Positions 28,660 through 39,965 are shown, counted from the first letter of the stretch. The stretch is DNA of 64,000 nt from Methyloprofundus sp. (GCA_012960135.1 DUBW01000059.1:18647-82646); one strand, 5' to 3'. Notes: a model not told the origin generated them from the sequence alone. Made by a program: numbers and translations.

Positions 28660-29829
28660 TTATCCTTTAGTCTGTTGGGTCGTAAATCGCTCAAGGCGAA
28701 GCATGCCTTCTGCGATATTTTCCAGCGTGCCTGTATAAGCAAAACGCAGGTACTTTTCGCTTTCATTATAACCAAAATCTTTACCCGGAGTGACGGCAAG
28801 CCCTTCGGTTTCTAACAACTGCTGGGCAAACTTCTGGCTATCGTCGGTAAATTTACTGCAATCGGCATAAATATAAAATGCCCCGGCGGGTTTGACCGGC
28901 ACATGAAAGCCCAGGCGCAATAAGTGCTGATATAAAAAGTCTCGTTTTTTAGAAAAATCTTGGCGGCGTACTTCTAACTCTTGTAATGTTTCTTCTTCAA
29001 AAGCTGCCAGCGCAGCATATTGTGAATGACTAGGCGTAGAAATAAAAATATTCTGCGCTAGTTTTTCAACTGCCTGAGTATAGGCTTCGGGCACAATCAA
29101 CCACCCTACACGCCAGCCAGTCATGCCGAAATACTTGGAAAAGCTATTAATAACAAACACCTGGTCGCTAAATCCTAGTGCACAGCTAACACCCGATTCA
29201 TATTCCAGTCCATGATAAATTTCATCAGAAAATAGCAAGCCTTGCCTGGCATTGACGAAATCAATACACTTTTCTAATTCAGCGGCTGAAATAATGGTTC
29301 CCGTTGGATTCGATGGCGAGGCGATTAAAGTTGCTTTGCTTTTGGCCTGCCAGTACTGTTCTAATAAATCTGCAGATAACTGATACGCCGTATCTGCATA
29401 CACAGGTACATGCCTGACCTTAGCATTAAATAAATGAATAAAGTTCTGATTACAAGGGTAACAAGGGTCTGATAATAAAACCTCATCACCCGGATTCAAA
29501 CTGACTCCCAGAGCGAGTAGCAACGCACCTGTGGCACCTGGAGTGATAAAAATACGCTCAATAGGCACCGTCACCTGATAACGCTGCAGATAATATGCAG
29601 CAATTTTCTGCCTTAATTCAAGTAACCCCGCTGCCGGCGTATACTTTACATGCCCTGCTTTGATATAGTCTACACCCGCATCAATGATCGGTTGTGGCGT
29701 TGTAAAGTCAGGTTCGCCTACTTCCATATGCACGATATTTTTTCCTTGTGCCTCTAACTGCTTTGCTCGCGCTAATAACTCCATAACATAAAAAGGCGTA
29801 ATCGCCTCCATCCTGCTTGCTACCTGCAT
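28660..29829 (-). CDS. Class I/II pyridoxal-phosphate aminotransferase
   Basis: A 389-residue PLP enzyme of the aspartate/alanine aminotransferase superfamily. The cofactor lysine is in NSFSKYFGMTGWRVGW. Further marks are the MEVGEPDFTTP start, ASPSNPTGTI and the C-terminal YLRFAYTG. The frame is open to 29862, but the ATG at 29829 has an AAAGAGG ribosome-binding site and fits the family start (MQVASRMEAITPFYVMELL). The substrate cannot be told from sequence. Confidence 0.9.
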   Translation of the reverse strand: MQVASRMEAITPFYVMELLARAKQLEAQGKNIVHMEVGEPDFTTPQPIIDAGVDYIKAGHVKYTPAAGLLELRQKIAAYYLQRYQVTVPIERIFITPGATGALLLALGVSLNPGDEVLLSDPCYPCNQNFIHLFNAKVRHVPVYADTAYQLSADLLEQYWQAKSKATLIASPSNPTGTIISAAELEKCIDFVNARQGLLFSDEIYHGLEYESGVSCALGFSDQVFVINSFSKYFGMTGWRVGWLIVPEAYTQAVEKLAQNIFISTPSHSQYAALAAFEEETLQELEVRRQDFSKKRDFLYQHLLRLGFHVPVKPAGAFYIYADCSKFTDDSQKFAQQLLETEGLAVTPGKDFGYNESEKYLRFAYTGTLENIAEGMLRLERFTTQQTKG

Positions 29830-29942
29830 ATAAGCCTCTTTCAATAAAAATATATGCGACAAATAATAGCAATTTTTCTTGCTTAATTGTGATTATCCTG
29901 ATAAAAATGCGCAGTTTTTTAAAATAAATCTGGAGTTAGTGG

Positions 29943-30377
29943 ATGACTAACAGCACAACAGCTGAAAGTACGCCTTTCAATTTTACGCCTTACCAAGAAA
30001 GCAAAGGCGAAGAATACATGAACCAAGCGCAAAAAGAGCATTTTAGAGCGGTTTTAAATAATTGGAAAAGTGGATTAATGCACGAAGTGGATCGTACCAT
30101 GGATCATATGCGCGATGATGCCGCAAACTATCCAGATCCAAATGATCGCGCATCGCAGGAGTCTGAGTTCAGCCTGGAATTAAGAACACGCGACCGGGAA
30201 AGAAAGCTGCTTAAAAAGATTAATGACGCCCTAACTGGTATAGATTTAGATGATTACGGCTACTGTGAATCATGTGGCATAGAAATCGGAGTACGCCGCT
30301 TAGAAGCTCGCCCCACTGCTGACCAGTGTATAGACTGTAAAACCTTGGATGAAATCCGCGAAAAGCAAATGGGTTAA
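29943..30377 (+). CDS. dksA: RNA polymerase-binding transcription factor DksA
   Basis: DksA enters the RNA polymerase secondary channel and works with ppGpp in the stringent response. The 144 residues match (E. coli 151). The coiled coil with its acidic tip (MRDDAANYPDPNDRASQ) and the zinc finger CESCGIEIGVRRLEARPTA followed by CIDC are intact, with all four cysteines. It has a GGAG ribosome-binding site and stands alone. Confidence 0.98.
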   Translation: MTNSTTAESTPFNFTPYQESKGEEYMNQAQKEHFRAVLNNWKSGLMHEVDRTMDHMRDDAANYPDPNDRASQESEFSLELRTRDRERKLLKKINDALTGIDLDDYGYCESCGIEIGVRRLEARPTADQCIDCKTLDEIREKQMG

Positions 30378-30456
30378 ATCACTTGAGGATAAGATAGAAC
30401 AAAGCTGTTAGAAGTTTCGTTATTACCTAGTAAAGCTTCCAGATTGAGCACCAATA

Positions 30457-30487
30457 GCAAGTAGTCAGTCAATCACTGACTACTTGC
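30457..30487. terminator. Hairpin after dksA
   Basis: GCAAGTAGTCAGT and its exact complement form a 13-bp stem with a 5-base loop, 80 bases after the dksA stop. The run of T after it is short (CCTT), so it may be a weak terminator or an RNA-stabilising hairpin. The rest of 30378-30661 shows nothing recognisable. Confidence 0.55.
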
Positions 30488-30661
30488 CTTGCTAGTGCAA
30501 TACCCAGTAAGTAATACCAATAATTTAGCGAGGCTTGATTTTCGAAGCAAAAAAATGATCTTAGTTCTAGCTGTGACATGGCTAGCCCATTTTAACGAAG
30601 CTAAGCGTTGCACTGTTAGTAACACATACAGGATGCTGAACTAGGTGAATTAACTCCATTC

Positions 30662-31951
30662 GTGCAATCACAAAACACTCTCCTAAAACAAGACTCTCAT
30701 CATGTATGGCATCCTTACAGTGCCATACATGCCGATACGCCAATTTACCCGGTTAAATCAGCACAAGGCGTAAATATTACACTCATGGATGGCCGAGTAT
30801 TAATCGACGGCATGTCATCCTGGTGGAGTGCCATACATGGCTATAATCATCCGGTTTTGAACCAGGCCATCAGCGCACAGCTACAGGATATGGCACATAT
30901 CATGTTCGGTGGTTTAACCCATCAGCCAGCGGTTGATTTGGCATTACAATTAGTAAAGATTACCCCCAAGCCACTGCAAACCGTATTCTTTTCAGATTCA
31001 GGTTCAGTTTCAGTAGAAGTTGCCATGAAAATGGCAATTCAATACTGGCACGCTAAAAACCAGGCTAATAAACAAAAACTACTCACTATCCGTTATGGCT
31101 ATCATGGCGATACTTTCGCCGCCATGTCGGTGAGCGATCCAGTTAACGGGATGCATAGCCTATTTAGCAATACCTTGATTAAGCAACTCTTTGCGGAAGC
31201 GCCTAACTGTACATTTGACCAGTCTTGTGCGGCTGAAGATATTGCTCCCCTGGAAAATCAGCTAAAAGAACATCATGCCCAGATTGCAGCCATTATTCTG
31301 GAACCTATCGTCCAGGGTGCGGGTGGCATGCGCTTTTACTCGCCAGAATATCTACGTCAGGTGCGTGAATTATGTGACCAATACGATGTGCTGCTCATTC
31401 TGGATGAAATCGCCACCGGCTTTGGCCGTACCGGCAAGCTCTTTGCCTGTGAGCATGCAAATATAGCCCCGGACATACTCTGCCTAGGTAAATCCTTAAC
31501 CGGCGGCTATATGACTCTGGCAGCTACGCTGGCAACCCGAGAAATTGCGGATACCATCCGCGATGGTAAGCCTGGTTTATTTATGCATGGGCCTACCTTT
31601 ATGGCCAACCCGCTAGCTTGTGCTACTGCATTAGCTAGCTTAAAGCTGTTACTGGATTCTCCCTGGCAGGAGACAGTCAACAATATACAACAAAGCTTAA
31701 CGACAGGTCTGCAAGCCTGTCAGCAATACGAACATGTGAAGGACGTGCGTGTTCTGGGTGCGATTGGTGTGATTGAACTGCATCAGGCTATAGACTTAAA
31801 GACCTTGCAGCCTAAATTTGTAGATGCTGGAGTTTGGGTCAGGCCGTTTAACAAACTGATCTATCTAATGCCACCTTTCATTATCTCAGATGAACAGCTT
31901 AATAAGCTGATTAAAGCCGTATGTAAAGTTGTTGCAGAGATTGAGTATTAA
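30662..31951 (+). CDS. bioA: Adenosylmethionine-8-amino-7-oxononanoate aminotransferase
   Basis: Biotin pathway enzyme that uses SAM as amino donor to make 7,8-diaminopelargonate. The 429 residues match. The N-terminal HVWHPYSAIH and SSWWSAIHGYNHP are specific for BioA among class III aminotransferases. The PLP lysine is in LCLGKSLTGGY. A GTG at 30662 is the start supported by the family alignment. No other bio genes are in the window, so it is unlinked from the rest of the pathway. Confidence 0.96.
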   Translation: MQSQNTLLKQDSHHVWHPYSAIHADTPIYPVKSAQGVNITLMDGRVLIDGMSSWWSAIHGYNHPVLNQAISAQLQDMAHIMFGGLTHQPAVDLALQLVKITPKPLQTVFFSDSGSVSVEVAMKMAIQYWHAKNQANKQKLLTIRYGYHGDTFAAMSVSDPVNGMHSLFSNTLIKQLFAEAPNCTFDQSCAAEDIAPLENQLKEHHAQIAAIILEPIVQGAGGMRFYSPEYLRQVRELCDQYDVLLILDEIATGFGRTGKLFACEHANIAPDILCLGKSLTGGYMTLAATLATREIADTIRDGKPGLFMHGPTFMANPLACATALASLKLLLDSPWQETVNNIQQSLTTGLQACQQYEHVKDVRVLGAIGVIELHQAIDLKTLQPKFVDAGVWVRPFNKLIYLMPPFIISDEQLNKLIKAVCKVVAEIEY

Positions 31952-31974
31952 GCGTTCACATAGCCTTTATATCT

Positions 31975-32032
31975 AACCACGAAGAAAGTTTTTCTCTCCT
32001 TTCGTGTTCGTCGTGCCTTTCGTGGTAATTGT
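31975..32032. repeat. Imperfect hairpin with CCACGAA arms
   Basis: CCACGAAGAAAG and CTTTCGTGG flank a pyrimidine-rich loop that itself repeats TTTCGTG. A related CCACGAAGAAAA stretch occurs at 42890. It lies between convergent bioA and the YbaN gene and may act as a terminator. Confidence 0.5.
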
Positions 32033-32060
32033 TTTTTCTGATATAGGGCCAATACGCAAA

Positions 32061-32459
32061 TCAATTATCGACCTGAACCTTAATAACGTTGGCTTCTTTT
32101 AATCGCCACATAAAAACCAGCAAAATACAGCACAGAGCTAACAAGCCCAGCTGCAATTGCAACCGACCCTGCAATATCCCTATCGAAACAGCAAACGTAA
32201 GCACAATCATCAACATGGCTTTGATCTTGGATCGACGCGTAATGCTACGATTTGTCTCCCATTGCTGCAAAGCAGCACCGAACCAGCGATTATTCAGCAG
32301 CATTTGATGAAAGCGCGGTGAACTATTGGCAAAACAGGCGAGAGCTAGCAATAAAAACGGAATAGTCGGCAGGATAGGCAGCACGGCACCTATTATGCCT
32401 AAAGCAACACATAACAGGCCAAAAAGCGTTAACAGGTATTCTTTGATACGTTTGCTCAT
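32061..32459 (-). CDS. YbaN family inner-membrane protein (DUF454)
   Basis: A 132-residue membrane protein of the DUF454/YbaN family. The N-terminal GLLCVALGIIGAVLPILPTIPFLLLALACFA includes the characteristic PxLPTxPF loop, followed by SPRFHQMLLNNRWFG, then two further hydrophobic segments. The frame is open to 32486; the ATG at 32459 (MSKRIKEYLL) fits family members. It is convergent with bioA. Its function is unknown. Confidence 0.88.
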   Translation of the reverse strand: MSKRIKEYLLTLFGLLCVALGIIGAVLPILPTIPFLLLALACFANSSPRFHQMLLNNRWFGAALQQWETNRSITRRSKIKAMLMIVLTFAVSIGILQGRLQLQLGLLALCCILLVFMWRLKEANVIKVQVDN

Positions 32460-32491
32460 GGTTAGTCTGCTTATATTGGAAAACAATGTTG

Positions 32492-32549
32492 GTAGAGCGT
32501 GGCTTTAGCCCGCAGGTTTCGTATAAAGCGGGCTAAAGCCAAGCTCTAC
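32492..32549. repeat. REP-like palindromic hairpin, copy 3
   Basis: The arms GTAGAGCGTGGCTTTAGCCC and GGGCTAAAGCCAAGCTCTAC are near-perfect complements around a loop of about 17 bases. It is the most regular copy of the GGCTTTAGCCCGC repeat, located just upstream of the YbaN gene and beside the pseudogene cluster. Confidence 0.8.
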
Positions 32550-32558
32550 AAGTAAGTA

Positions 32559-32942
32559 TTAACCTACGTGATCACGTAAAACTCGCCTTAAAATTTTACC
32601 AGAAGGCGAGTTGAGAATTTTATTAATAAACTCAATTTCCTGGGTCCGCTTATAAGCAGCAACTTGATGTGCAACCCAGTTTATTAGTTCATCTGCTGAC
32701 ATTTTCTATTTTAACACCACAAACGCCTTAGACACTTCACCCTGCATTTTATCAGCCTTAGGTGTTACGTTTCGATTTATATCAGCGGCATCGGCAGAAT
32801 GCGTTAATAACAACGCTTCAAGTTCAGCAGAAGCAACCTGATAGATTTAGCATTTAATCAGTTCTTTCGAACGGTCTACTATATAAAAATAATCCGTCTT
32901 CATCAACACGGGTAATATTACCGCTATGTAGTCAAGCCTCTG
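32559..32942 (-). pseudogene. C-terminal remnant of an AMP-binding acyl-CoA synthetase
   Basis: Translating the minus strand gives, across two frames, segments typical of the 4-coumarate:CoA ligase C-terminal domain: LHSGNITRVDEDG, then YIVDRSKELIKC, QVASAELEALLLTH, AFVVLK, and finally ELINWVAHQVAAYKR with SPSGKILRRVL. The last has the catalytic lysine context (PSGKILRR). It carries at least three in-frame stops and one frameshift, and the N-terminal two-thirds is missing. It abuts the P-type ATPase remnant near 32942. Confidence 0.8.
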
Positions 32943-33967
32943 AATTAATTGCTCCCTTTGTCGATGCTAATGATGCGCTCATTTTTACCTTTTATGAGAG
33001 TTGCATTTTGCGGCTGCATATTCACTAGTTCTTCAACATCATGAATCATTTTGCTCTTCGCCAGCTCTTCCAAATAACGTCCCAGTTGAACGAAACCGAT
33101 AATTGCTGTCGCCGCTTCAAAATAAGTATGTCTTCGATTATCAAATAACGCAGGGATACTCACTAGATAAGCTGAACCTGCCCCTATTGCAACCAAAGTG
33201 TCCATATTCATGGTTCCCTATTTTACCTGGTTCCACGATTTTTTAAAGATTTCCGCACCGCCGCCCAAAAAGACCACCGGAAAGCTCAATAAGGCCTGGA
33301 GTATATGCAACCGCATACTATTTTTAAAAAGTAAGCCAGCCAGCATAATAGGAACATCCAGCAACGCAGTCATCAACAAGCGCTTTTTGGTACTGAGCAG
33401 ATGATTATGTCCATATTCCAGTAATAATTTACGCTCTGCCAGGGTATCAATTGAATAAGCCTGATAACCATTATCCTGGACAATTTTAAATATTTCGTCT
33501 TTAGTTAAATAGCCACTGACATTCGCTATTTCGGAAATATAATTAATACTGACATGCTGAGTATTAATATTTCTGGCGAGAACTATTTCTAAAAATAAGG
33601 CACAGGACGCGCAGCTCATGCCTCCTATTCCAAAGACTATATCCTGCTTAGGTCCTTCACGGTGATGTTGTATTGAAAATTTGCTGATACTGGCTTGCGG
33701 TTTATTTGCAAAATTCGCTAAAACAGTTTCCAGTAGTATGAGTAGATTTTCTTTAGGCAGTTGCTCATAATCAAAATAAATCGTCAGCGAATTAATTTGC
33801 CAGACACATTTCACTTCCTCAATTGCGGCTCTTTTTAATAGCAAAATCTGTAAAATAGTCGCGCGTTCCTTATCCCTAAATAAACTAGGCGCAATCACTC
33901 TAATACGCTGTTGCAACTGATGTTTAATTTGAAATTGGCTAAATTCTTGAGTCTGAGATATATTCAT
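32942..33967 (-). pseudogene. N-terminal half of a heavy-metal P1B-type ATPase, frameshifted
   Basis: The first 249 codons (33967 to 33218) give a divergent N-terminal domain, then a heavy-metal-associated motif GGMSCASCALFLE with both metal-binding cysteines, and the first membrane helices. After FKKSWNQVK the frame shifts and continues as NMDTLVAIGAGSAYL, a hallmark of copper ATPases, through LGRYLEELAKSK and the start of the actuator domain. It stops near 32945. The CPC, phosphorylation (DKTGT) and nucleotide-binding domains are missing. It probably once pumped copper or a similar metal. Confidence 0.85.
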
Positions 33968-34000
33968 TACTCGTATTAGTGTTTATCTAGCAGTGTAACG

Positions 34001-35712
34001 TTATTCTTCAAAATTTGCATAGGTTTGCATACCTCCGGAAAGGTTGCGCACCTGAAAGCCATGCTGCTGTATAATACGCGTAGCGTTATAAGCTCGCTGC
34101 CCGACACCACAAACCACCCAGATTTCACGCTCCTGTGATAATTCTTGCAAACGATTGCGCAGGGAATCCAGCGGAATATTAACCGCATGTGGAATATGCT
34201 TACGCTCAAACTCAGCCACCGTGCGCACATCCACAATTTGCGCCTGAGAATAAGAATCATCCATAATAAAGGCTAGCATTTGATCAACCTCATTCTGCTC
34301 ATCTGTGACTTGAGTATGCGTATCCAACAGGTTTTCCCACTTGGCCAGCGGGTGATTGCCGCGTAAATGATTGGCAGCGATCATACCAGCCAGATTAACA
34401 GGGTCTTTGGTCGCACCAAATTGCGGCGCGTAACAAAGCTCTGCTTCTTCCAGATCATAAACCGTGCCATTCATCTGGATAAATGCTGCAAGCACATCAA
34501 TGCGTCTCGCCACACCCGATTCACCTAATGCCTGCGCACCAAGGACTCTGCCATTACGCGAATCATAAAGCATTTTAATATGGATGGTCTTTGCCCCTGG
34601 ATAATAGCCCACATAATTACAGGGGTGTAGGTACACTTTTTCATACTCAATACCGGGGCATTGCTGCAGCATTTTTTCATTAACCCCGGTTGTTGCCACA
34701 GTTAAACCAAAAAGACCGCATACTGTTGTCCCCTGAACTCCACGGTATGGCACTGATGGAATGGTCTTTAGCTTTTTCCTGACGATATCGGTTGCAGCCA
34801 GTCTTCCTTGCTTATTCGCAGGGCCTGCCAGGGGAAATAACTGCCATTGACCAGTGATCACATTCTTCACCTCCACGACATCACCCACCGCCCAGATATT
34901 CATTGATGCGAATCCCGCCATGCTGACCAATTTCCAGTCCTGCCTGCACAGCCAGCTCAGCTCTGGGTTTGACACCGGTAGACACCATGACCGCATCAAC
35001 CTTTAATTGCTCTCCAGAGTCCAGAGAAACCAGTAAAGAATGATCCGGAATTTGACTGATAGCGGTAGCCTTGCAGTTTAGTTTTATCTCTAAGCCATGT
35101 TGTTGCAGATGATCGGCAACATAAACGGCCATTTCCTTATCCAGACTTTGCATTACCTGATCTGAAGATTGAATAACCGTCACCTCTACCGCTCTTTTTT
35201 TCAGGTTTTCAGCCAATTCCAGTCCCAGATAACCTGCGCCCATAAACGACTGCGCGCTGGATAGTTTCTAATTGCGCCTTAATCTGGCGACTGTCTGGAA
35301 TAGTTCTTAAAACATGCACTCCGGGTAAATCCAGCCCTTTTATGTCCGGCCATACTGATTTCGAACCTGTGGATAAAACCAGTGCATCATAATGTTCATC
35401 ACGCTGCTTGCTGGTTTTTAAGTTACAAACGCTAATACGCTGTTGCTCTCTATCTATAGACAAAACCTCGGTATCTGTATGCACACGAATATTAAAGCGG
35501 TTTTCAAATAAAGCGGGGGTCGCAACCAGTAACTTCTCTTCTTCGACAATGACATCCCCGATAAAATACGGCAAGCCGCAATTCGCAAAAGAAACATAAG
35601 ATCCCATTTCAAAAATAACAATCTCACAATCTTCATTTAGCCTGCGTATTCTGGCGCCTCATGTTGCGCCTCCGGCTACCCCGCCTACAATTAAAATTCT
35701 CTTTTTTTCCAT
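34001..35712 (-). pseudogene. Broken CoA-disulfide reductase-like flavoprotein with C-terminal rhodanese
   Basis: Three overlapping frames add up to one pyridine-nucleotide-disulfide oxidoreductase fused to a rhodanese. Start ATG at 35712: MEKKRILIVGGVAGGAT, then a TGA stop where the family has SAA or similar, then FANCGLPYFIGD with the redox cysteine. A frameshift near 35230 lies just before GAGYLGLELAENL (NAD site). A deletion near 34900 removes residues between NEY and NIWAVGD. The C-terminal rhodanese has its cysteine in WVVCGVGQRAYNA. The family reduces CoA disulfide or handles polysulfide; this copy should be inactive. 35713-35995 shows nothing recognisable. Confidence 0.85.
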
Positions 35713-35995
35713 GCCAGCCGTCTGTCTTTATTGCGCTAATGTTGTACTAGGATAAAATTCTTAATTCACTTTGTTTCTGTTTTATTTTACAAACACGCTT
35801 ATCTACAAACCCAATAAATAACTTAAAACTCCGCATAGCTTAGGATAAAGATAAGCGCGATAAAACCTTAGTTTTTTTATAAGAACAAAGAGCCAAAAAA
35901 AACACCGCTATCCTGCTTCATTCCTAGAGTTGAATGTTTACCTTTAGGCTTCTACAATGCTAAAATAATCGTTTTTCACCACGCTATTAGATATC

Positions 35996-38900
35996 ATGCC
36001 AGTGGATACAACTCGCGCCCTATTAACTTCCGAAGCGTCACCAGTACGTTTACGAGAAATCCCTTATAACTACACGTCTTTTTCTGATCGTGAAATAGTC
36101 ATCCGCCTACTGGGTGAGGATAATTGGCAGATTCTAAATTCGCTACGTGATGAGCGAGTCACTGGACGCTCTTCGCAAATGCTGTTTGAAGTACTCGGTG
36201 ATATCTGGGCAGTACAACGCAACCCCTATCTCGAAGACGATTTGCTCGATAATCGCAAACGACGCAATTCCTTGCTCGAAGCACTGCGCCATCGCTTGTC
36301 ACAAATGGAAAAACGCCATACCGAATATAAGGAAGAAGGGGCTGATCGCGCGAAACGGGTGGCACAGTTGATTGCAGCAGCTCATCAAGCCATCAATACC
36401 TTTGCAGCGCATTTCAAAGATAGCGAAAAAATGCGCAAAAAATCCCTCGCATTATTGTCTAAACATACCCGCAAAGACAATATCTGTTTCGATGGTTTTG
36501 CCCGTGTTTCACATGTCACCGACGCCACCGACTGGCGAGTTGAATACCCGTTTGTAGTGCTTTATCCACGTAATGAAAAAGAAGTCGGTCAGCTGGTTAG
36601 AGATTGCATAAAACTCGGCCTGACGATTATTCCGCGTGGTGGTGGTACGGGGTATACCGGGGGAGCCGTGCCTTTAACGCCTTTTTCCGCCGTTATTAAT
36701 ACTGAAAAACTGATGGATATTGGCCAGGTAGAGCATGAAAGTGCGCTCGCGGGCATAGACCAGACTTATGCTACGGTTTATACCGGAGCAGGCGTTGTCA
36801 CCCGTCGCGTTATGGATGTTGCCGATAATGCCGGACTGGTATTCGCTTGTGACCCAACCTCTGCGGATGCTTCTTGCATAGGCGGAAATGTAGCGATGAA
36901 TGCCGGTGGTAAAAAAGCCGTGTTATGGGGAACAGCGCTAGACAATCTGGTGTCCTGGCGTATGGTTACGCCGGATGGAAACTGGCTTGAGGTTGAGCGT
37001 TTGCAACATAATCTGGGCAAGATTCATGACCAGGATCAAGTCAGCTTTAATCTCAAGCGTTTCGATGCCAGTGGTAAAAACCTGCTTTCCGAAGAACCGC
37101 TGGTTATTCCGGGCAGCCACTTCCGCAAGGGTGAGCTTGGTAAAGACGTTACCGATAAATTTCTGGGCGGCTTGCCAGGCATTCAAAAAGAAGGCTGCGA
37201 CGGTATCATTACCTCTGCACGCTGGATATTGCACAAAATGCCGGCACATACGCGCACCATATGCCTGGAATTTTATGGGCAAGTCAGAGAGGCAGTACCT
37301 GCGATCGTCGAGATTCGTGATTATCTCAACGCCTTACCCAAAAAAGGTGAGTTACGTGTGATGCTGGCGGGACTTGAACACCTTGATGACCGTTATGTTA
37401 AAGCCGTCGGCTATGCTAGTAAAGCCAAACATCTGGGCCGGCCAAAAATGGTCTTGATTGGCGATATTGTCGGCGATAATGAAAATCAAGTCGCACGAGC
37501 CGTTTCTGAAGTGGTACGCCTGTGTAATGCTCGGGGTGCAGAAGGTTTTATCGCTGTCAGCCCGGAAGCACGCAAGACTTTCTGGCTGGACCGCTCACGT
37601 ACCGCTGCTATCGCCAAGCACACTAATGCCTTCAAAATTAATGAAGATGTGGTCATTCCGTTGCCGCGCATGGGTGATTATTGTGATGGTATCGAGCGCA
37701 TCAATATCGAATTATCAACGCGCAATAAAATTCGCCTATGTACAGCATTAAGTGAGTTTCTAAAAGGCGAACTACCCTTACGCAATTATGAAGATGATAC
37801 AAATAAAGCCGAGCTAATTGGTGATCGCCGTGAACTGGCACTCAATGAAGTTGAAAAAGTCCGTACCCGTTGGCAGTGGCTGTATGACAATCTAGATTCC
37901 CCACTTACTCAGGCAGAAAATGAGTTTGCTCAACTGGGTATTAATGCCGGTGAATTGACCAATCGTGCAGAACAGCCGACGGTATTTCATCGACTTCAGG
38001 ATCATTCGATTCAGGTTTCCTGGAAGCAGGAATTATTACTGAATTTTAAAGAGATCTTCGAGGGTGATAATTTCAAGCTGATTATCGAGCGCATTGAGAT
38101 GACCCATAAAGATATCTTGCGCGGTCGGGTATTTGTCGCATTACATATGCATGCAGGTGATGGTAATGTGCATACTAATTTGCCGGTAAATTCCGATCAT
38201 TACCAGATGTTACAGGAGGCTAACGAGTCAGTCGCACGTATTATGGTGCTTGCTCGGTCTCTCGGTGGGGTTATCTCCGGCGAGCACGGCATCGGCATTA
38301 CCAAATATGAGTTTCTTGAGGAACATGAGCTAGCTGATTTTCATGACTATAAGCAACGTGTAGATCCGGAAGGCCGGTTTAATCGTGGTAAGTTAATGCC
38401 CGGAGCTGATTTACGAGCAGCTTATACCACCTCGTTTAGCTTAATGGGTTATGAATCACTGATTATGCAGCAGAGCGAAATCGGTGCTATCTCGGATTCC
38501 ATTAAAGATTGCCTACGCTGCGGAAAATGTAAACCAGTGTGTGCTACACATGTGCCGCGCGCCAACTTATTATATTCACCGCGCAATAAAATTCTGGCGA
38601 CATCCCTACTGATTGAAGCATTTTTATACGAAGAGCAAACCCGTCGTGGTATTTCCATTACCCACTGGAACGAGTTTGAAGATGTTGCCGACCATTGCAC
38701 CGTCTGTCATAAATGCGAAAGTCCCTGCCCGGTTGATATAGATTTTGGCGACGTGTCGATGAATATGCGTAATCTATTACACAAGATGGGCAAGCAAAGC
38801 TTTAACCCAGTTAAAAAGGCTGCTATTGCGTTCTTATCGACCGGACATCCAAATACCGTTAAATTAATGCGTAAAGTATTAATTGAATGGGCCTATAAAG

Positions 38901-39913
38901 GCCAGCGCATTGGTAATTTCTTTATCAAACCCTGGGGCAAAGCCCAGCTTAAACAACCGCCCTCTTCGATTGGAAAACCCAATATGCAGGAATATGTAGT
39001 GCATTTTACCAACCGCAAAATGCCGGGTAAATTGCCCACTAAAACTGCAAGGGCTTTGTTAGGTATAGAAAGCAATGATATTGTGCCAATTATTCGTGAC
39101 CCACAAAAAACCCGCACCAATTCCGAAGCTGTATTTTATTTTCCGGGTTGTGGTTCCGAGCGTTTATTCTCTCAAGTCGGTCTGGCAACTCAAGCCATGT
39201 TATATGAAGTGGGTGTACAGACCGTACTTCCTCCTGGCTATTTATGTTGCGGTTACCCCCAACGTGCTGCAGGTGAATTCGACAAAGCAGATCAAATTAC
39301 CACCGATAATCGCATTTTGTTCCATCGTGTTGCCAATACTTTAAATTATCTGGATATTAAAACCGTCGTCGTCAGTTGTGGTACTTGTCTGGATCAGTTA
39401 GAAGACTACGAATTTGACAAGATTTTTCCAGGTTGCCGAATGATCGATATACATGAATACCTACTGGAAAAAGATGTCAAACTCGAAGGTCTGAACGGCA
39501 CCCAGTATATGTACCATGACCCTTGTCATACACCGCTTAAACAACAAGACCCCATGAAAACAGTCAACGCACTGATGGGTACCGACGTACATAAGTCCGA
39601 TCGTTGTTGTGGTGAATCAGGTACTTTAGCTGTTGGGCGGCCAGACATTTCGACTCAGGTACGCCACCGTAAAGCCGAGGAGTTAGACAATGACAAGGCC
39701 CAGATGCGTGCGGAAGGCAAAGAAGGCCCGATTAAAATGCTGACTTCATGCCCCTCTTGCATGCAAGGCTTACAACGCTTCGACGATGGAGATCAGCAAC
39801 TGGATACAGATTATATCGTGGTCGAAATTGCCAAGAATATCCTGGGCGATGACTGGATGCAATCTTACATCAAACAGGCATCTAAAGGTGGTATAGAGCG
39901 GGTATTGGTATAA
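35996..39913 (+). CDS. Large FAD/FMN-binding, Fe-S oxidoreductase (DUF3683 family)
   Basis: An intact 1305-residue protein. It begins with a DUF3683 domain (residues about 1-180), then an FAD_binding_4 domain with [17 protein letters not shown] near residues 210-235 and [18 protein letters not shown]. The FAD-oxidase C-terminal domain carries [13 protein letters not shown] and [11 protein letters not shown]. Two 4Fe-4S clusters follow ([11 protein letters not shown] and [13 protein letters not shown]), and at the end are cysteine-rich CCG domains ([33 protein letters not shown]). The order resembles D-lactate or glycolate dehydrogenases of the GlcD-GlcF type fused in one chain. The substrate is unknown; electrons probably go to the quinone pool. 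Confidence 0.92.
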   Translation: MPVDTTRALLTSEASPVRLREIPYNYTSFSDREIVIRLLGEDNWQILNSLRDERVTGRSSQMLFEVLGDIWAVQRNPYLEDDLLDNRKRRNSLLEALRHRLSQMEKRHTEYKEEGADRAKRVAQLIAAAHQAINTFAAHFKDSEKMRKKSLALLSKHTRKDNICFDGFARVSHVTDATDWRVEYPFVVLYPRNEKEVGQLVRDCIKLGLTIIPRGGGTGYTGGAVPLTPFSAVINTEKLMDIGQVEHESALAGIDQTYATVYTGAGVVTRRVMDVADNAGLVFACDPTSADASCIGGNVAMNAGGKKAVLWGTALDNLVSWRMVTPDGNWLEVERLQHNLGKIHDQDQVSFNLKRFDASGKNLLSEEPLVIPGSHFRKGELGKDVTDKFLGGLPGIQKEGCDGIITSARWILHKMPAHTRTICLEFYGQVREAVPAIVEIRDYLNALPKKGELRVMLAGLEHLDDRYVKAVGYASKAKHLGRPKMVLIGDIVGDNENQVARAVSEVVRLCNARGAEGFIAVSPEARKTFWLDRSRTAAIAKHTNAFKINEDVVIPLPRMGDYCDGIERINIELSTRNKIRLCTALSEFLKGELPLRNYEDDTNKAELIGDRRELALNEVEKVRTRWQWLYDNLDSPLTQAENEFAQLGINAGELTNRAEQPTVFHRLQDHSIQVSWKQELLLNFKEIFEGDNFKLIIERIEMTHKDILRGRVFVALHMHAGDGNVHTNLPVNSDHYQMLQEANESVARIMVLARSLGGVISGEHGIGITKYEFLEEHELADFHDYKQRVDPEGRFNRGKLMPGADLRAAYTTSFSLMGYESLIMQQSEIGAISDSIKDCLRCGKCKPVCATHVPRANLLYSPRNKILATSLLIEAFLYEEQTRRGISITHWNEFEDVADHCTVCHKCESPCPVDIDFGDVSMNMRNLLHKMGKQSFNPVKKAAIAFLSTGHPNTVKLMRKVLIEWAYKGQRIGNFFIKPWGKAQLKQPPSSIGKPNMQEYVVHFTNRKMPGKLPTKTARALLGIESNDIVPIIRDPQKTRTNSEAVFYFPGCGSERLFSQVGLATQAMLYEVGVQTVLPPGYLCCGYPQRAAGEFDKADQITTDNRILFHRVANTLNYLDIKTVVVSCGTCLDQLEDYEFDKIFPGCRMIDIHEYLLEKDVKLEGLNGTQYMYHDPCHTPLKQQDPMKTVNALMGTDVHKSDRCCGESGTLAVGRPDISTQVRHRKAEELDNDKAQMRAEGKEGPIKMLTSCPSCMQGLQRFDDGDQQLDTDYIVVEIAKNILGDDWMQSYIKQASKGGIERVLV

Positions 39914-39965
39914 AAATCCAGCGCTAAACTGGCTTTAGGCGATTGTCTAAAAAGACAAACCGGAT

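Noticed and set aside
36159..39344. Several alternative frames inside the large oxidoreductase gene
   Set aside because: All overlap the single 1305-codon frame with clear domains and are therefore shadows.
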